DNA of 64,000 nt from Allobosea sp. Root381 (GTDB lineage: Bacteria > Pseudomonadota > Alphaproteobacteria > Rhizobiales > Beijerinckiaceae): assembly GCF_001429395.1 (NCBI RefSeq), contig NZ_LMJT01000009.1, forward strand, positions 178,656 to 242,655. Reading direction: 5' to 3'. This document shows, piece after piece, positions 27,064-36,278 of the stretch. Made by a program: the position numbers and the translations under genes. Position 1 is the first letter of the stretch, and every line of letters begins with the position of its first letter. The notes beneath the pieces were generated by a model. The model searched no databases. It was given only the letters and a program-made list of their open reading frames with translations, and had not been told where the DNA came from.

Positions 27064-27687
27064 GTGAGCAAGGGCATCGCGACGCGCGACCGCATTCTCG
27101 CCATCGCCGAAGCCGGGGTCCTGGCCAAGGGTTTCGGCGCGACCTCGATCGAGGAGGTCATCGTCGAGGCCGGGATCACCAAGAGCGGCTTCTTCTATCA
27201 TTTCCGCGACAAGAACGAGCTCGCCCGGGAGATGCTCAAGCGCTATGTCGCGAGCAACGACCAGCTCTTCGACGAGATTTTTGCCCGCGGCCGCGAGCTG
27301 TCCGACGACCCGCTGCAGGCCTTCCTGGTCTCTCTCAAGCTGCTGGCCGAGATCATGGCCGACCTGCCGAGCGGCCATCCCGGCTGCCTGATCGCCAGCA
27401 TCTGCTATCAGGAGCGCCTTTACGATCGCGAAGTACGCGAGCTCACCGCGCAGTCGGTCCGCAGCTGGAACGCCCGCTTCCGCGGCATCCTCGAGGGCAT
27501 CGCTGCCGTCCACCCGCCGCGCGAGCCGGTCGATCTCGACGATCTCGCCGACATGCTTTCCTGCGTCGTCGACGGCGGTATCATCATGTCGAAGACGCTG
27601 GGCGATCCGGGCCGCCTTGCACGGCAGGTCCTGACCTTCCGCAGCTTCGTCAAGCTGATCTTCGCCGGGCCCGGGCGGGTTTCTTAG
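27064..27687 (+). CDS. TetR/AcrR family transcriptional regulator
   Basis: A 207-residue regulator. The N-terminal helix-turn-helix is GIATRDRILAIAEAGVLAKGFGATSIEEVIVEAGITKSGFFYHFRDKNELA (recognition part ITKSGFFYHF at about residues 38-47). The C-terminal ligand domain contains HPGCLIASICYQERLY, found in the TetR_C subgroup of LmrA/YxaF-like proteins. GTG at 27064 is chosen because CGGAGG lies about 9 bases upstream. A strong palindrome precedes it. Likely represses itself and perhaps the divergent homocysteine methyltransferase. Confidence 0.9.
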   Translation: MSKGIATRDRILAIAEAGVLAKGFGATSIEEVIVEAGITKSGFFYHFRDKNELAREMLKRYVASNDQLFDEIFARGRELSDDPLQAFLVSLKLLAEIMADLPSGHPGCLIASICYQERLYDREVRELTAQSVRSWNARFRGILEGIAAVHPPREPVDLDDLADMLSCVVDGGIIMSKTLGDPGRLARQVLTFRSFVKLIFAGPGRVS

Positions 27688-27812
27688 GGACGTTATGAGA
27701 GTTGGCCATTGCGATCCGGACGGTGCGATTTGGCATCGCTGCCGGTTCGCGCTACCTCTGCCGCCAACGCGGCCCCAGGCCGCCCGCCATTCAAGATTCA
27801 AGGCTTCCCCAG

Positions 27813-28064
27813 ATGACCGACACGCTCCCAGACCGCCTCTCCTCCAACCCGAACAGCCCCTATTACAACGAGGAACTGCTCGCGCGGGACATCGGCATCC
27901 GTTTCAAGGGTGTCGAGAAGACCAATGTCGAGGAATACTGCATCAGCGAAGGCTGGGTGCGCCTCACCGCCGGCAACGCCAAGGACCGCTTCGGCAACCC
28001 GATGACGGTGAAGCTCAAGGGCGAGGTCGAGCCCTATTTCCGCCAGCCGAAGGCGGAGGATTGA
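27813..28064 (+). CDS. DUF3297 family protein
   Basis: An 83-residue soluble protein, MTDTLPDRLSSNPNSPYYNE onward, ending in KGEVEPYF. The N-terminal Pro/Asn motif and the VRLTAGNAKDRFGNPMT segment are those of DUF3297, a small widespread proteobacterial family without known function. It is single and convergent with the GNAT gene; 125 bases separate it from the TetR gene. Confidence 0.88.
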   Translation: MTDTLPDRLSSNPNSPYYNEELLARDIGIRFKGVEKTNVEEYCISEGWVRLTAGNAKDRFGNPMTVKLKGEVEPYFRQPKAED

Positions 28065-28084
28065 GGGCTGTCTTTCACCCCATA

Positions 28085-28104
28085 GCCCTCAATCCTGAGG
28101 AGCC
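28085..28104. repeat. Half copy of palindromic family 3
   Basis: GCCCTCAATCCTGAGGAGCC matches one arm of the inverted repeat at 18931-18974 with one inserted A. The second arm is missing or decayed. It lies between the convergent DUF3297 and GNAT genes. Confidence 0.6.
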
Positions 28105-28147
28105 ATTCCGAAGGAAGGGCGTCTCGATACCGAAAACGAAGCTCCCC

Positions 28148-28681
28148 TCACGCCAGCGACTTGTAGAAGATCGTCGAGCCGCAGAAGCTTCCATCGGGTA
28201 GAAGCGCATAGCGAGGGATGGTGCCGACCTCCGTCCAGCCGAGCCGCCGGTAGAGCCTGCGCGCCTCGCCGTCCTCGTCGCTGTCGAGGACCAGCAGGTC
28301 GCGCTTCGCCGCGCGTGCCGCCGCTTCCGCCGCATTGACCAGCGCCGCGCCGAGGCCTTGCCGCCGCGCCCGCGAATGCACCAGCACCTTGGCGACCTCG
28401 GCCCGGTGCGGCTGGTTCGGCTTGGCGATGAGCTGGAGCTGGGCGGTGCCCGCGATCGCGCCGCTTTCGTCGCGCGCCGCGAGCAGGATCGTCCGCCCGG
28501 CCTCGACCTCGATCGCGACGCCGATCCAGTAGCGCTCGAACTCAGGCAGCGTGTTCCAGGCCATGAAACCGACGGAGGCGCCGTTAGCCACGCAGTCGCG
28601 CAGGATCTCGGTCAGGGCCGGGATGGCGGCTCGCGCCGCGCCGGCGTCGAGCGTCTCGATGGTGGCCTGCAGCTGCGTCAT
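28148..28681 (-). CDS. GNAT family N-acetyltransferase
   Basis: A 177-residue GNAT acetyltransferase. The acetyl-CoA loop is seen as VLVHSRARRQGLGAALVNAAEAAA (about residues 107-130; Q/R-x-x-G-x-G/A type), followed by LLVLDSDEDGEARRLYRRLGW (motif B). The acceptor is unknown. Its start overlaps the stop of the XRE-cupin regulator by 4 bases, so the two form an operon, and the enzyme may act on a metabolite sensed by the regulator. Confidence 0.9.
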   Translation of the reverse strand: MTQLQATIETLDAGAARAAIPALTEILRDCVANGASVGFMAWNTLPEFERYWIGVAIEVEAGRTILLAARDESGAIAGTAQLQLIAKPNQPHRAEVAKVLVHSRARRQGLGAALVNAAEAAARAAKRDLLVLDSDEDGEARRLYRRLGWTEVGTIPRYALLPDGSFCGSTIFYKSLA

Positions 28682-29274
28682 CGCGAAATCCCGTTCCAGG
28701 CGTCGGCTGCGGTGAGCACCACCGCATAGCGCGCGGGCAGGACGCCCGGGTTGTGGAAGCTGATCGGGCCGTCGAGCAGCATCGCCAGGCAGTCGCCCGC
28801 CGTGAGCTGGTGCTCGCTGCCGCCGACGCCGATGACGATCTCGCCGTCGAGCAGCCAGAGCTGCTGGTCGAGCCTGTAGCCGTTGCGCGGCGCCTCCAGC
28901 AGCACGCGTGCGCCGGCCGGCATCTCTACCTCGACGATCTCGATCTTCGATCCGCTGGCCGCCGGCGAGACGGCGCGGCGCAGATAACCGCTCGCCGGAT
29001 CGGCCCAGATCGGCTGCTCGGACTTGCGGGCGAGCGGCCCGCTGCCGTTCTCGTCGTGGAAGAGCGCGGAGAGCACGATGCCGAGCCCGGCGCAGAGTCG
29101 GTCCAGCAGGGCGGCGGTCGGGCTCGATTCGCCGCGCTCGACCCGCGAGATCATCGCCCGGCTCACCCCGGAACGCTCGGCGAGCTGCTCCAGCGTCAGG
29201 CCGCGCATCAGCCGCGTCGCCTTCAGTCGGCGGCCGAGGCGCATGTCTAGCTCGAGTGCTTCAGGTGATTCCAT
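28678..29274 (-). CDS. XRE-family regulator with C-terminal cupin domain
   Basis: A 198-residue regulator. The helix-turn-helix is at about residues 12-65 ([33 protein letters not shown]). The C-terminal 110 residues form a cupin-type sensor with [26 protein letters not shown] and a glycine-rich turn. Such proteins often control small-molecule catabolic or transport genes. It is the first gene of a two-gene operon with a GNAT enzyme; a perfect 5+5 inverted repeat lies 5 bases upstream of its ATG. Confidence 0.9.
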   Translation of the reverse strand: MESPEALELDMRLGRRLKATRLMRGLTLEQLAERSGVSRAMISRVERGESSPTAALLDRLCAGLGIVLSALFHDENGSGPLARKSEQPIWADPASGYLRRAVSPAASGSKIEIVEVEMPAGARVLLEAPRNGYRLDQQLWLLDGEIVIGVGGSEHQLTAGDCLAMLLDGPISFHNPGVLPARYAVVLTAADAWNGISR

Positions 29275-29278
29275 GATA

Positions 29279-29293
29279 GTAGATAAATTCTAC
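29279..29293. promoter_or_regulatory. Inverted repeat upstream of XRE-cupin gene
   Basis: GTAGA-TAAAT-TCTAC is a perfect 5-bp inverted repeat with a 5-base AT-rich centre, immediately upstream of the regulator's start codon (29274, minus strand). Likely an autoregulatory site or part of the -10 region. Confidence 0.5.
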
Positions 29294-29419
29294 CAAATAC
29301 CGAAGTCAATCGACGCATCGACGATTTGCGATGCCTCAGGGGCCATGATCCGGCTGCACACGGCTCCGCGCCCGCATGGCGCGCTTGGCGGGATGCGGCT
29401 TCGCTGCTATGGCCCGCGC

Positions 29420-31225
29420 ATGAGCACGAAGTCCTTCGACAATATCCGCAACTTCTCGATCGTGGCGCATATCGACCACGGCAAGTCGACGCTTGCCGAC
29501 CGGCTGATCCAGCAGACCGGCACGGTCGCAGCGCGCGACATGAGCGAGCAGATCCTCGACTCGATGGATATCGAGAAGGAGCGCGGCATCACGATCAAGG
29601 CGCAGACCGTGCGGCTCGACTACCAGGCGAAGGATGGCAAGACCTACATCCTGAACCTGATGGACACGCCCGGCCATGTCGACTTCGCCTATGAGGTCTC
29701 GCGCTCGCTGGCGGCCTGCGAAGGTTCGTTGCTGGTCGTCGACGCCTCGCAGGGCGTCGAGGCGCAGACGCTCGCCAACGTCTATCAGGCGCTCGACGCC
29801 AACCACGAGATCGTCACCGTCCTCAACAAGATCGACCTGCCGGCGGCCGATCCCGACCGCATCAAGCAGCAGATCGAGGATGTGATCGGGCTCGACGCCT
29901 CCGACGCCGTGCCGATCTCGGCCAAGACCGGCCTCAACATCGAGGGCGTGCTCGAGGCCATCGTCGAGAAGCTGCCGGCGCCGAAGGGCGACCTCGACGC
30001 GCCGCTGAAATGCCTGCTCGTCGACAGTTGGTATGATGCCTATCTCGGCGTCGTCGTGCTTGTGCGGGTCATCGACGGCACCCTGAAGAAGGGCATGACC
30101 ATCAAGATGATGCGGGCCAACGCCTCCTATGGCGTCGATCGCGTCGGCGTGTTCAAGCCCAAGATGCTCGAGGTCAAGGCGCTCGGGCCCGGCGAGGTCG
30201 GGTTCTTCACCGCCTCGATCAAGGAGGTCGCCGATACCGCCGTCGGCGACACCATCACGGACGACAAGCGCCCCGTGTCGCAGGCGCTGCCGGGCTTCAA
30301 GCCGGTGCAGCCGGTGGTGTTCTGCGGCATCTTCCCGGTCGATGCCGCCGATTTCGAGATGCTGCGCGCGGCGATGAGCCGGCTGCGCCTGAATGACGCC
30401 AGCTTCTCCTACGAGATGGAGACCTCGGCCGCGCTCGGCTTCGGCTTCCGTTGCGGCTTCCTCGGCCTGCTGCATCTGGAGATCATCCAGGAGCGGCTGG
30501 AGCGCGAGTTCAACCTCAACCTGATCTCGACCGCACCCTCGGTGGTCTACCACCTGAAGTTGCGCGACGGCACGACGCTCGAGCTGCACAACCCGGCCGA
30601 CATGCCGGATGTGATGAAGATCGAGGCGATCGAGGAGCCCTGGATCAAGGCGACGATCTTCACGCCCGACGAGTATCTCGGCTCGGTGCTGAAGCTCTGC
30701 CAGGACCGGCGTGGCGTGCAGACCGACCTGTCCTATGTCGGGTCGCGCGCCAAGGTCGTCTACGACCTGCCGCTCAACGAGGTCGTCTTCGACTTCTACG
30801 ATCGGCTGAAGTCGATCTCGAAGGGCTACGCGTCCTTTGACTATGCCATCACCGATTATCGCGAGGGCGACCTCGTCCGCATGTCGATCCTGGTCAATGC
30901 CGAGCCGGTCGATGCGCTCTCGATGCTGGTCCACCGCACCCGCGCCGAGGCGCGCGGCCGCGCCATGTGCGAGAAGCTCAAGGAGCTGATCCCGCCGCAC
31001 ATGTTCCAGATCCCGGTGCAGGCGGCGATCGGCGGCAAGATCATCGCGCGCGAGACCATCCGGGCGCTGCGCAAGGACGTCACCGCCAAGTGCTATGGCG
31101 GCGACGCGACCCGCAAGCGCAAGCTTCTGGAGAAGCAGAAGGAAGGCAAGAAGAAGATGCGGCAGTTCGGCAAGGTCGAAATCCCGCAGGAAGCCTTCAT
31201 CGCCGCGCTGAAGATGGATAGCTGA
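29420..31225 (+). CDS. lepA: Elongation factor 4 (LepA)
   Basis: A 601-residue ribosome-associated GTPase that back-translocates or remodels stalled ribosomes. G motifs are AHIDHGKST (G1), DTPGHVDF (G3), NKIDLP (G4) and SAKTG (G5). The EF-G-like domains and the LepA-specific C-terminus ([24 protein letters not shown]) are complete. The ATG at 29420 matches the family start; there is no Shine-Dalgarno site, and a TATGGC at 29409-29414 suggests a leaderless mRNA. The open frame continues upstream without conserved content. Confidence 0.98.
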   Translation: MSTKSFDNIRNFSIVAHIDHGKSTLADRLIQQTGTVAARDMSEQILDSMDIEKERGITIKAQTVRLDYQAKDGKTYILNLMDTPGHVDFAYEVSRSLAACEGSLLVVDASQGVEAQTLANVYQALDANHEIVTVLNKIDLPAADPDRIKQQIEDVIGLDASDAVPISAKTGLNIEGVLEAIVEKLPAPKGDLDAPLKCLLVDSWYDAYLGVVVLVRVIDGTLKKGMTIKMMRANASYGVDRVGVFKPKMLEVKALGPGEVGFFTASIKEVADTAVGDTITDDKRPVSQALPGFKPVQPVVFCGIFPVDAADFEMLRAAMSRLRLNDASFSYEMETSAALGFGFRCGFLGLLHLEIIQERLEREFNLNLISTAPSVVYHLKLRDGTTLELHNPADMPDVMKIEAIEEPWIKATIFTPDEYLGSVLKLCQDRRGVQTDLSYVGSRAKVVYDLPLNEVVFDFYDRLKSISKGYASFDYAITDYREGDLVRMSILVNAEPVDALSMLVHRTRAEARGRAMCEKLKELIPPHMFQIPVQAAIGGKIIARETIRALRKDVTAKCYGGDATRKRKLLEKQKEGKKKMRQFGKVEIPQEAFIAALKMDS

Positions 31226-31235
31226 ACGGCGCTGC

Positions 31236-31325
31236 CGTCATTGCGAGCGTAGCGAAGCAATCCAGGGGGACGTGGAGCTCTGCCGCTCCTGGATTGCTTC
31301 GTCGCTGCCGCTCCTCGCAATGACG
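31236..31325. repeat. Dispersed inverted repeat, family 2, copy a
   Basis: A 90-base element bounded by CGTCATTGCGAG and its near complement CTCGCAATGACG, with inner arms AGCGAAGCAATCCAGG and CCTGGATTGCTTCG. It sits between the convergent lepA and ggt genes. A second copy is at 34080-34166. Confidence 0.85.
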
Positions 31326-31360
31326 GGGAGCGGTGTTTCGAGCGCAGAGGCCGCGCGACC

Positions 31361-32974
31361 TCACCACCCCAGCGCGCAGCCATCCTTGCGATGGTCGGAG
31401 CCGGCGAGCAGCACGCCCTTGTCGTGGTCGATCGCGATCGCCTGCCCGCCGCCGATCGCCGAGCTCGGCGCGGCGAAGCTGAAGCCGCGGCGTTCGAGTT
31501 CCGCCCGCACGGCCGACGGCAACGTTCCTTCCGCCTCGACGGCCGCCTGGCCGGGACGCGGGAAGAGCCGCGGCAGCGACAGCGCCGTTTGCAGGTCCAG
31601 CCCGTAATCGACGACCTTGCTGACGAGATGGGCGTGGCCCATCGCCTGGTAATGGCCGCCCATCACGCCGAAGGAGAGGCAGGCCTTGCCGTCCTTCGTC
31701 ATCATGCCGGGGATGATCGTGTGCAGCGGGCGCTTGCCCGGCGCGATCGCGTTCGGGTGGCCTTCCGTCAGCACGAAGCTCTGGCCGCGGTTGTGCAGCA
31801 GCACGCCGCTCTTCGGCGCCACGATCGCCGCGCCATAGGGGTGGAAGATCGAGTTGATGAAGCTGACCGCCATGCCCTGGCCGTCGACGACGCTGATATA
31901 GACCGTGTCGCGATGCTCGACGCCGGAGGCCGAGTAGCTCGGCAGTTCGGGGAGCGCCCGCTTGAGGTCGATCTTGGCGCGCAACTCCGCCGCGAACTCC
32001 TCCGACAGCAGCCGCTCGACCGGGATCTCGGCCTGGCTCGGATCGGCCAGCACGGCGTCACGCACCGCATAGGCGAGCCGCGACGCCTCGATCTCGATAT
32101 GCAGCCGGTCGGCGCAGAGCGGGTCGTCGCCCGGCTCGAAGCCCGACAGGATGTTCAGGATCAGCAGTGCGATCACGCCCTGGCCTGCGGGCGGGCATTC
32201 ATGCACCTCATGCCCGCGGAAGCTGGTCTTGATCGGCGTGACATAGCCGCCCTTCGCCGCCTTGAAGTCCGCGAGCGTATGCAGGCCGCCGAGTTCGCGC
32301 AGGCGGTCGACCATGTCCTGCGCGATCTCGCCCTCGTAGAAGGCGGCAGGGCCGCGCTCGCCGATGGCCTGCAGCGTCGCTGCGAGCTCCGGCTGGTGGT
32401 GGACGTCGCCGGCAACGGGCGCCCGCCCGCCCGGCAGGAAGATGCGGGCCGCATGCGGATCGTTGGCGAGCAGCGCCGCCTGCGCCGCCCAGTCCGACGC
32501 GGTGCGCGGCGGGACGACATAGCCGTCGCGGGCGAGCGCGATCGCCGGCTCCAGCAATTTTGCGAGCGGCAGCTTGCCGTGGTCCTTGACCAGCGTCGCC
32601 CAGGCCTCGACGGCGCCCGGCACGGTCACCGCATGCGGCGACTGGCGCGGCAGCTCCGTAAAGCCGTGCTCGCGATACCATGCGGCGGTCGCAGCGGCAG
32701 GGGCACGGCCCGAGCCGTCATAGGCGAGGATGTTGTCGCTGCCATCCGGCGAGATCAGCACGAAGCAGTCGCCGCCGATGCCGGTCGAGCCCGGCTCGAC
32801 CACGCATTGCACCGCGCAGGCTGCGATGGCCGCATCGATCGCGTTGCCGCCGGCCTGCAGGATGTTGATGGCGGCCAGCGTCGCTGCCGGCTGCGAGGTC
32901 GCGGCCATGCCACGCCGGCTCATCACCACCGAGCGGCCGGGCTGCTCGAAATCGCGCTGGTTATGCTTGGTCAC
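31361..32974 (-). CDS. ggt: Gamma-glutamyltransferase family protein
   Basis: A 537-residue Ntn-hydrolase of the gamma-glutamyltranspeptidase family. The autoprocessing and nucleophile Thr is in EHRDTVYISVVDGQG (about residue 362), and PPAGQGVIALLILNIL, the paired small-subunit motif PLHTIIPGM and LSFGVMGGHYQAMGH are typical. No signal peptide is seen, which suggests a cytoplasmic gamma-glutamyl hydrolase or transferase (YwrD-like) rather than the periplasmic glutathione enzyme. GTG start at 32974 has GGAG 9 bases upstream. The longer open frame to 33115 overlaps the divergent nitronate monooxygenase promoter. Confidence 0.9.
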   Translation of the reverse strand: MTKHNQRDFEQPGRSVVMSRRGMAATSQPAATLAAINILQAGGNAIDAAIAACAVQCVVEPGSTGIGGDCFVLISPDGSDNILAYDGSGRAPAAATAAWYREHGFTELPRQSPHAVTVPGAVEAWATLVKDHGKLPLAKLLEPAIALARDGYVVPPRTASDWAAQAALLANDPHAARIFLPGGRAPVAGDVHHQPELAATLQAIGERGPAAFYEGEIAQDMVDRLRELGGLHTLADFKAAKGGYVTPIKTSFRGHEVHECPPAGQGVIALLILNILSGFEPGDDPLCADRLHIEIEASRLAYAVRDAVLADPSQAEIPVERLLSEEFAAELRAKIDLKRALPELPSYSASGVEHRDTVYISVVDGQGMAVSFINSIFHPYGAAIVAPKSGVLLHNRGQSFVLTEGHPNAIAPGKRPLHTIIPGMMTKDGKACLSFGVMGGHYQAMGHAHLVSKVVDYGLDLQTALSLPRLFPRPGQAAVEAEGTLPSAVRAELERRGFSFAAPSSAIGGGQAIAIDHDKGVLLAGSDHRKDGCALGW

Positions 32975-33150
32975 GTCTTTCGTCTCCCCGGTCGCCGGTT
33001 CAGGCGGAATGGCTTTGCTTCCGCACTCGCCCAGTCGGCGCGGTTTGGCAAGCGCTTCGGACGCGCTGCCGCCCTGCGGCGGGTTCCACGCCGGCCCGTG
33101 CGCTGATACGAACATTGGAGCGACGAAAGAAATGCTGGGGAGAACGATCC

Positions 33151-34077
33151 GTGCCGCTGCCTGCCTCGCTCGCCGGGCGCCTGCGCCTTCCCGCCATCGC
33201 CTCGCCGATGTTCCTGGTCTCCGGCCCCGATCTCGTGGTCGAGGCCTGCAGGGCCGGCATCCTCGGCAGCTTCCCGGCGCTGAACCAGCGCAGCAGCGAG
33301 GGCTACGCCGCCTGGCTCGACGAGATCGAGGGGCGCCTCGCCGGCATTCCCGATGCCGCGCCCTTCGGCGTGAACCTCATCGTCCATCGCAGCAATCCGC
33401 GCCTCGAGCAGGATCTGGCGATCACGGTCGAGCACAAGGTGCCGCTGGTCATCACCTCGCTCGGCGCCGTGGCCGATCTCGTCAAGGCCGTGCACGGCTA
33501 TGGCGGGCTCGTCTTCCATGACGTCATCAGCCTGCGTCATGCCGAGAAGGCGGCGGAGGCCGGCGTCGACGGCATCATCGCGGTTGCGGCCGGCGCCGGC
33601 GGCCATGCCGGCATGCTCAGCCCCTTCGCGCTGGTCTCCGAGATCAGGCGCTTCTTCGCCGGCACGATCGTGCTTGCGGGTGCGATTTCCAACGGCGCGC
33701 AGATCGCCGCGGCGCAGCTGATGGGCGCCGATCTTGCCTATCTCGGCACGCGCTTCATCGCGACAACCGAGAGCCTGGCCGATCCGGCCTACAAGGCGAT
33801 GCTGCTGCGCACGCGCGCCGCCGACATCCTCTACACTCCGGCGATCAGCGGCGTGAACGCCAACTTCATGCGCGAGAGCATCAAGGCCGCCGGCCTCGAC
33901 CCGGACAACCTGATCTCGCACGGCAAGCTCGATCTCGGCAGCGAGGCGAAGGTCTGGAAGACGATCTGGTCGGCCGGCCAGGGCGCGGGCTCGATCGAGG
34001 ACGTGCCGAGCGTGGCCGAACTCGGCGCGCGGCTCGCCCGCGAATACGCGCAGGCGCGCGCCTCGCTCGCGGCGTGA
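33151..34077 (+). CDS. Nitronate monooxygenase family flavoprotein
   Basis: A 308-residue FMN TIM-barrel enzyme of the NMO/2-nitropropane dioxygenase family, oxidising alkyl nitronates such as propionate 3-nitronate. Motifs are IASPMFLVSGPDLVVEACRAGILGSFPALN, GVDGIIAVAAGAGGHAG (conserved His) and MGADLAYLGTRFIAT. GTG at 33151 has GGGGAG 8 bases upstream; the TTG at 33115 is a weaker alternative. Divergent from ggt with a 176-base gap. Confidence 0.9.
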   Translation: MPLPASLAGRLRLPAIASPMFLVSGPDLVVEACRAGILGSFPALNQRSSEGYAAWLDEIEGRLAGIPDAAPFGVNLIVHRSNPRLEQDLAITVEHKVPLVITSLGAVADLVKAVHGYGGLVFHDVISLRHAEKAAEAGVDGIIAVAAGAGGHAGMLSPFALVSEIRRFFAGTIVLAGAISNGAQIAAAQLMGADLAYLGTRFIATTESLADPAYKAMLLRTRAADILYTPAISGVNANFMRESIKAAGLDPDNLISHGKLDLGSEAKVWKTIWSAGQGAGSIEDVPSVAELGARLAREYAQARASLAA

Positions 34078-34079
34078 TT

Positions 34080-34166
34080 CGTCATTGCGAGAAGCGAAGC
34101 GACGAAGCAATCCAGGGGTCGTAACGGTCTACGGCGCTGGATTGCTTCGCTTCGCTTGCAATGACG
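34080..34166. repeat. Dispersed inverted repeat, family 2, copy b
   Basis: An 87-base relative of 31236-31325: CGTCATTGCGAG at one end, CAATGACG at the other, with AAGCAATCCAGG and CTGGATTGCTTCG arms. It begins 3 bases after the nitronate monooxygenase stop, between convergent genes. Confidence 0.85.
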
Positions 34167-34184
34167 GCAGCCGTCAGGACGCCC

Positions 34185-34634
34185 TCAGCTCTTCAGCCTG
34201 GTGTTGCACTGGCTCCAGTAGCCGCCGCCCTTCTGGATCCATTTCAACTCGCCATTGGCGTTGGCCGTCTTGTTGGCGTTGTACTGGTCGGCGCAGGTCT
34301 TGAGCCGCGCCTTGCCGGCAGATTGATCCGAATATTTCTGCGAGACGGCCCTCGGGAAGACGGCGGCCTTGGCCCTTCCGGCAGGCTTCGCCGCCGGGGC
34401 GGCCGGCGTCGCGGGCTCGGTCACGGCGGCGGCTGCCTCGTCATCGGCCGCGTCGTCGTCGCCGCACTGGGCCTTGCGGAAGTCGTTCCACTTCTGGCCC
34501 TTCAGCGTGTTGGCCTTCTTCGCGTCCTGATATTTGGCGCTGCATTCCTTCATTGTCAGCGCCGCCGCCGGCGTCACCGGCAGCGCGGCCAGCAGGAGGA
34601 GGGATGCGGATGCAAGAATGGCGTTCCTCAGCAT
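34185..34634 (-). CDS. Secreted Cys-containing protein with two related motifs, function unknown
   Basis: A 149-residue protein with a clear signal peptide (LASASLLLLAALPVTPAAA). The mature part contains two related Cys segments: MKECSAKYQDAKKANTLKGQKWNDFRKAQC, and later LKTCADQYNANKTANANGELKWIQKGGGYWSQC. They share C-x3-YxxxK-xN-x(4-6)-G-x-W spacing, so the protein looks like an internal duplication with one disulfide per half. The linker is Ala/Pro-rich. The ATG at 34634 has GGAG 6 bases upstream. Similar small secreted proteins are frequent in Hyphomicrobiales; the role is not known. Confidence 0.75.
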   Translation of the reverse strand: MLRNAILASASLLLLAALPVTPAAALTMKECSAKYQDAKKANTLKGQKWNDFRKAQCGDDDAADDEAAAAVTEPATPAAPAAKPAGRAKAAVFPRAVSQKYSDQSAGKARLKTCADQYNANKTANANGELKWIQKGGGYWSQCNTRLKS

Positions 34635-34720
34635 GGTCTTCTCCATCGCAAGGCTGCATTGAGCCGCCCGCATCGCACTCCCATTCTCGCGTCGTTGCAA
34701 GCGGGTTTTCGCTACGGAAC

Positions 34721-35992
34721 TCAGGCGAGAGAGCGCAGATCGAAGGCCGGGTCGGCCGCCTGCTGCGGCGTCGGCGAAATGCCGGCGGCGATCAGGCGTC
34801 GGCCCATCATGTGGTCGGCCGGCCGGCCGATGCTCTCGATTGCGGCGAGCCGCTTGCCCTCGTAGCGGAACAGCGAGAAGCGTCCCTCCTCGGGCGAGCC
34901 GCGCAGCACGGACGCGCCGCCATTGGCGAGGCCCACCATCTGCAGCTTGACGTCGTACTGGTCCGACCAGAACCAGGGCACCGCGCGATAGGGCTCCTCC
35001 TTGCCCGCGACGGCATGGCCGACGACGCGGCCCTGGTCATGCGCATTCTGGACCGAGCTCAGCCGCATCTGCCGCCCGGCGAAGGGGTTCGGATGGCTGG
35101 TGCAGTCGCCGGCCGCGAAAATTGCGGGATCGGAGGTGCGGCAGAATTCGTCGACGACGATGCCGTCCACGACCGAGAGGCCGGCTGCCATCGCCAGCTC
35201 CGTATTCGGCACGGCGCCGACCGCCGCCAGCACGAGGTCGCAGGGCAAGCGCGTGCCGTCCTCGCAGATGACCGCGATTACCCGGCCGCCTTCGCCCTCG
35301 ATGCGCTCGACCTTCGTCGCGAGCCTGATCGCCACGCCCTGCCCCGCATGGACGCTATGGATGAACGCCGAAATCTCCGGCGCGACCGCATGGCCGATCA
35401 GTCGCGGGCCAGCCTCGATCACCGTGACCTGCTTGCCGAGCTTGATTGCGGCTGCCGCGACCTCGAGCCCGATGAAGCCGCCGCCGATGATGACGAGCGC
35501 TGAAGCGGCGCCGAGGCGCTCGCTCAGCCGCAGGGCGTCGTCATGCGAGCGCAGCGAGAGGACGCCTTCTAATTCGGCCCCGGGACAACGCAGTGCCGCC
35601 GCGCGCGCGCCGGTGGTCAGCGCCAGCGTCCCGAAGCCGAGTTCGCTGCCGTCGTCCAATCTGACCCGACGTGACGGCCGGTCGATCGCAACAGTGCGGC
35701 GGCCCGCGATGAGATCGATCTGCGCCTCCCTGTAGAAGGGTTCGCCCTTCAGCGGCAGGATCGCCGCCGAGGTGCCGAGCAGGAACCCCTTGGACAGCGG
35801 CGGCCGCTGATAGGGCAGCTCCGCCTCGTCGCCGACGAGCGCGATCCGTCCCGCGAAACCCGCTTCGCGCGCCGCGGCGACGATGCCGACGCCGGCATAG
35901 GAGGCGCCGATCACGACGAGATCGAAATCGGTGCCGCTTCCGGCGGCGGGGGCGGGCGAGGGCAGGCTGGTCGGTGTCATGAAAAAGTCCAT
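34721..35992 (-). CDS. FAD-dependent oxidoreductase, ferredoxin/rubredoxin reductase-like
   Basis: A 423-residue pyridine-nucleotide-disulfide-oxidoreductase-fold protein. FAD site VVIGASYAGVGIVAAAREAG (about residues 27-46), NADH site VIIGGGFIGLEVAAAA (about 163-178), and FAD-binding FAAGDCTSHPNP. The C-terminal reductase domain with VPWFWSDQYDVKLQMVG is typical of the rhodocoxin/putidaredoxin-reductase group supplying electrons to a ferredoxin. No ferredoxin or oxygenase is adjacent. An ATG at 35980 is an alternative start. Confidence 0.9.
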   Translation of the reverse strand: MDFFMTPTSLPSPAPAAGSGTDFDLVVIGASYAGVGIVAAAREAGFAGRIALVGDEAELPYQRPPLSKGFLLGTSAAILPLKGEPFYREAQIDLIAGRRTVAIDRPSRRVRLDDGSELGFGTLALTTGARAAALRCPGAELEGVLSLRSHDDALRLSERLGAASALVIIGGGFIGLEVAAAAIKLGKQVTVIEAGPRLIGHAVAPEISAFIHSVHAGQGVAIRLATKVERIEGEGGRVIAVICEDGTRLPCDLVLAAVGAVPNTELAMAAGLSVVDGIVVDEFCRTSDPAIFAAGDCTSHPNPFAGRQMRLSSVQNAHDQGRVVGHAVAGKEEPYRAVPWFWSDQYDVKLQMVGLANGGASVLRGSPEEGRFSLFRYEGKRLAAIESIGRPADHMMGRRLIAAGISPTPQQAADPAFDLRSLA

Positions 35993-36278
35993 CGCGTGGC
36001 ATGCGGCCGCAAGAACCCGCCGCCGGCGAGGTTCGCCGGATCGCGGTTGCGGAAGCTCGCTGCCTATCTAAGCGCGCGAGCCGCAGCCGACCATGCCATT
36101 TCGGGAATGCAGTTCACCGTGACGCGCCTTTCTGCGGGCGGATCCCGTAAGATTATGCTGCGCGGGGCCATTTCAAGCGAAGCAAGCCACTTGCGGCCTG
36201 TCGCCGCGCTTGCCAATCCAGGAGCAGCCGCTAAGCATTGGCATCGTAATATCGTAACGTCTTGATGGCAGGCGCCTG

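Noticed and set aside
29336..31000. Minus-strand open frame of 554 codons
   Set aside because: Antisense to lepA, whose motifs are unambiguous.
31391..33106. Plus-strand open frame of 571 codons
   Set aside because: Antisense to ggt; Arg/Asp-rich without recognisable domain.
35996..36265. Plus-strand open frame of 89 codons between the flavoprotein and GT2 genes
   Set aside because: No domain, no ribosome site, and it fills what should be the promoter region of two divergent genes.
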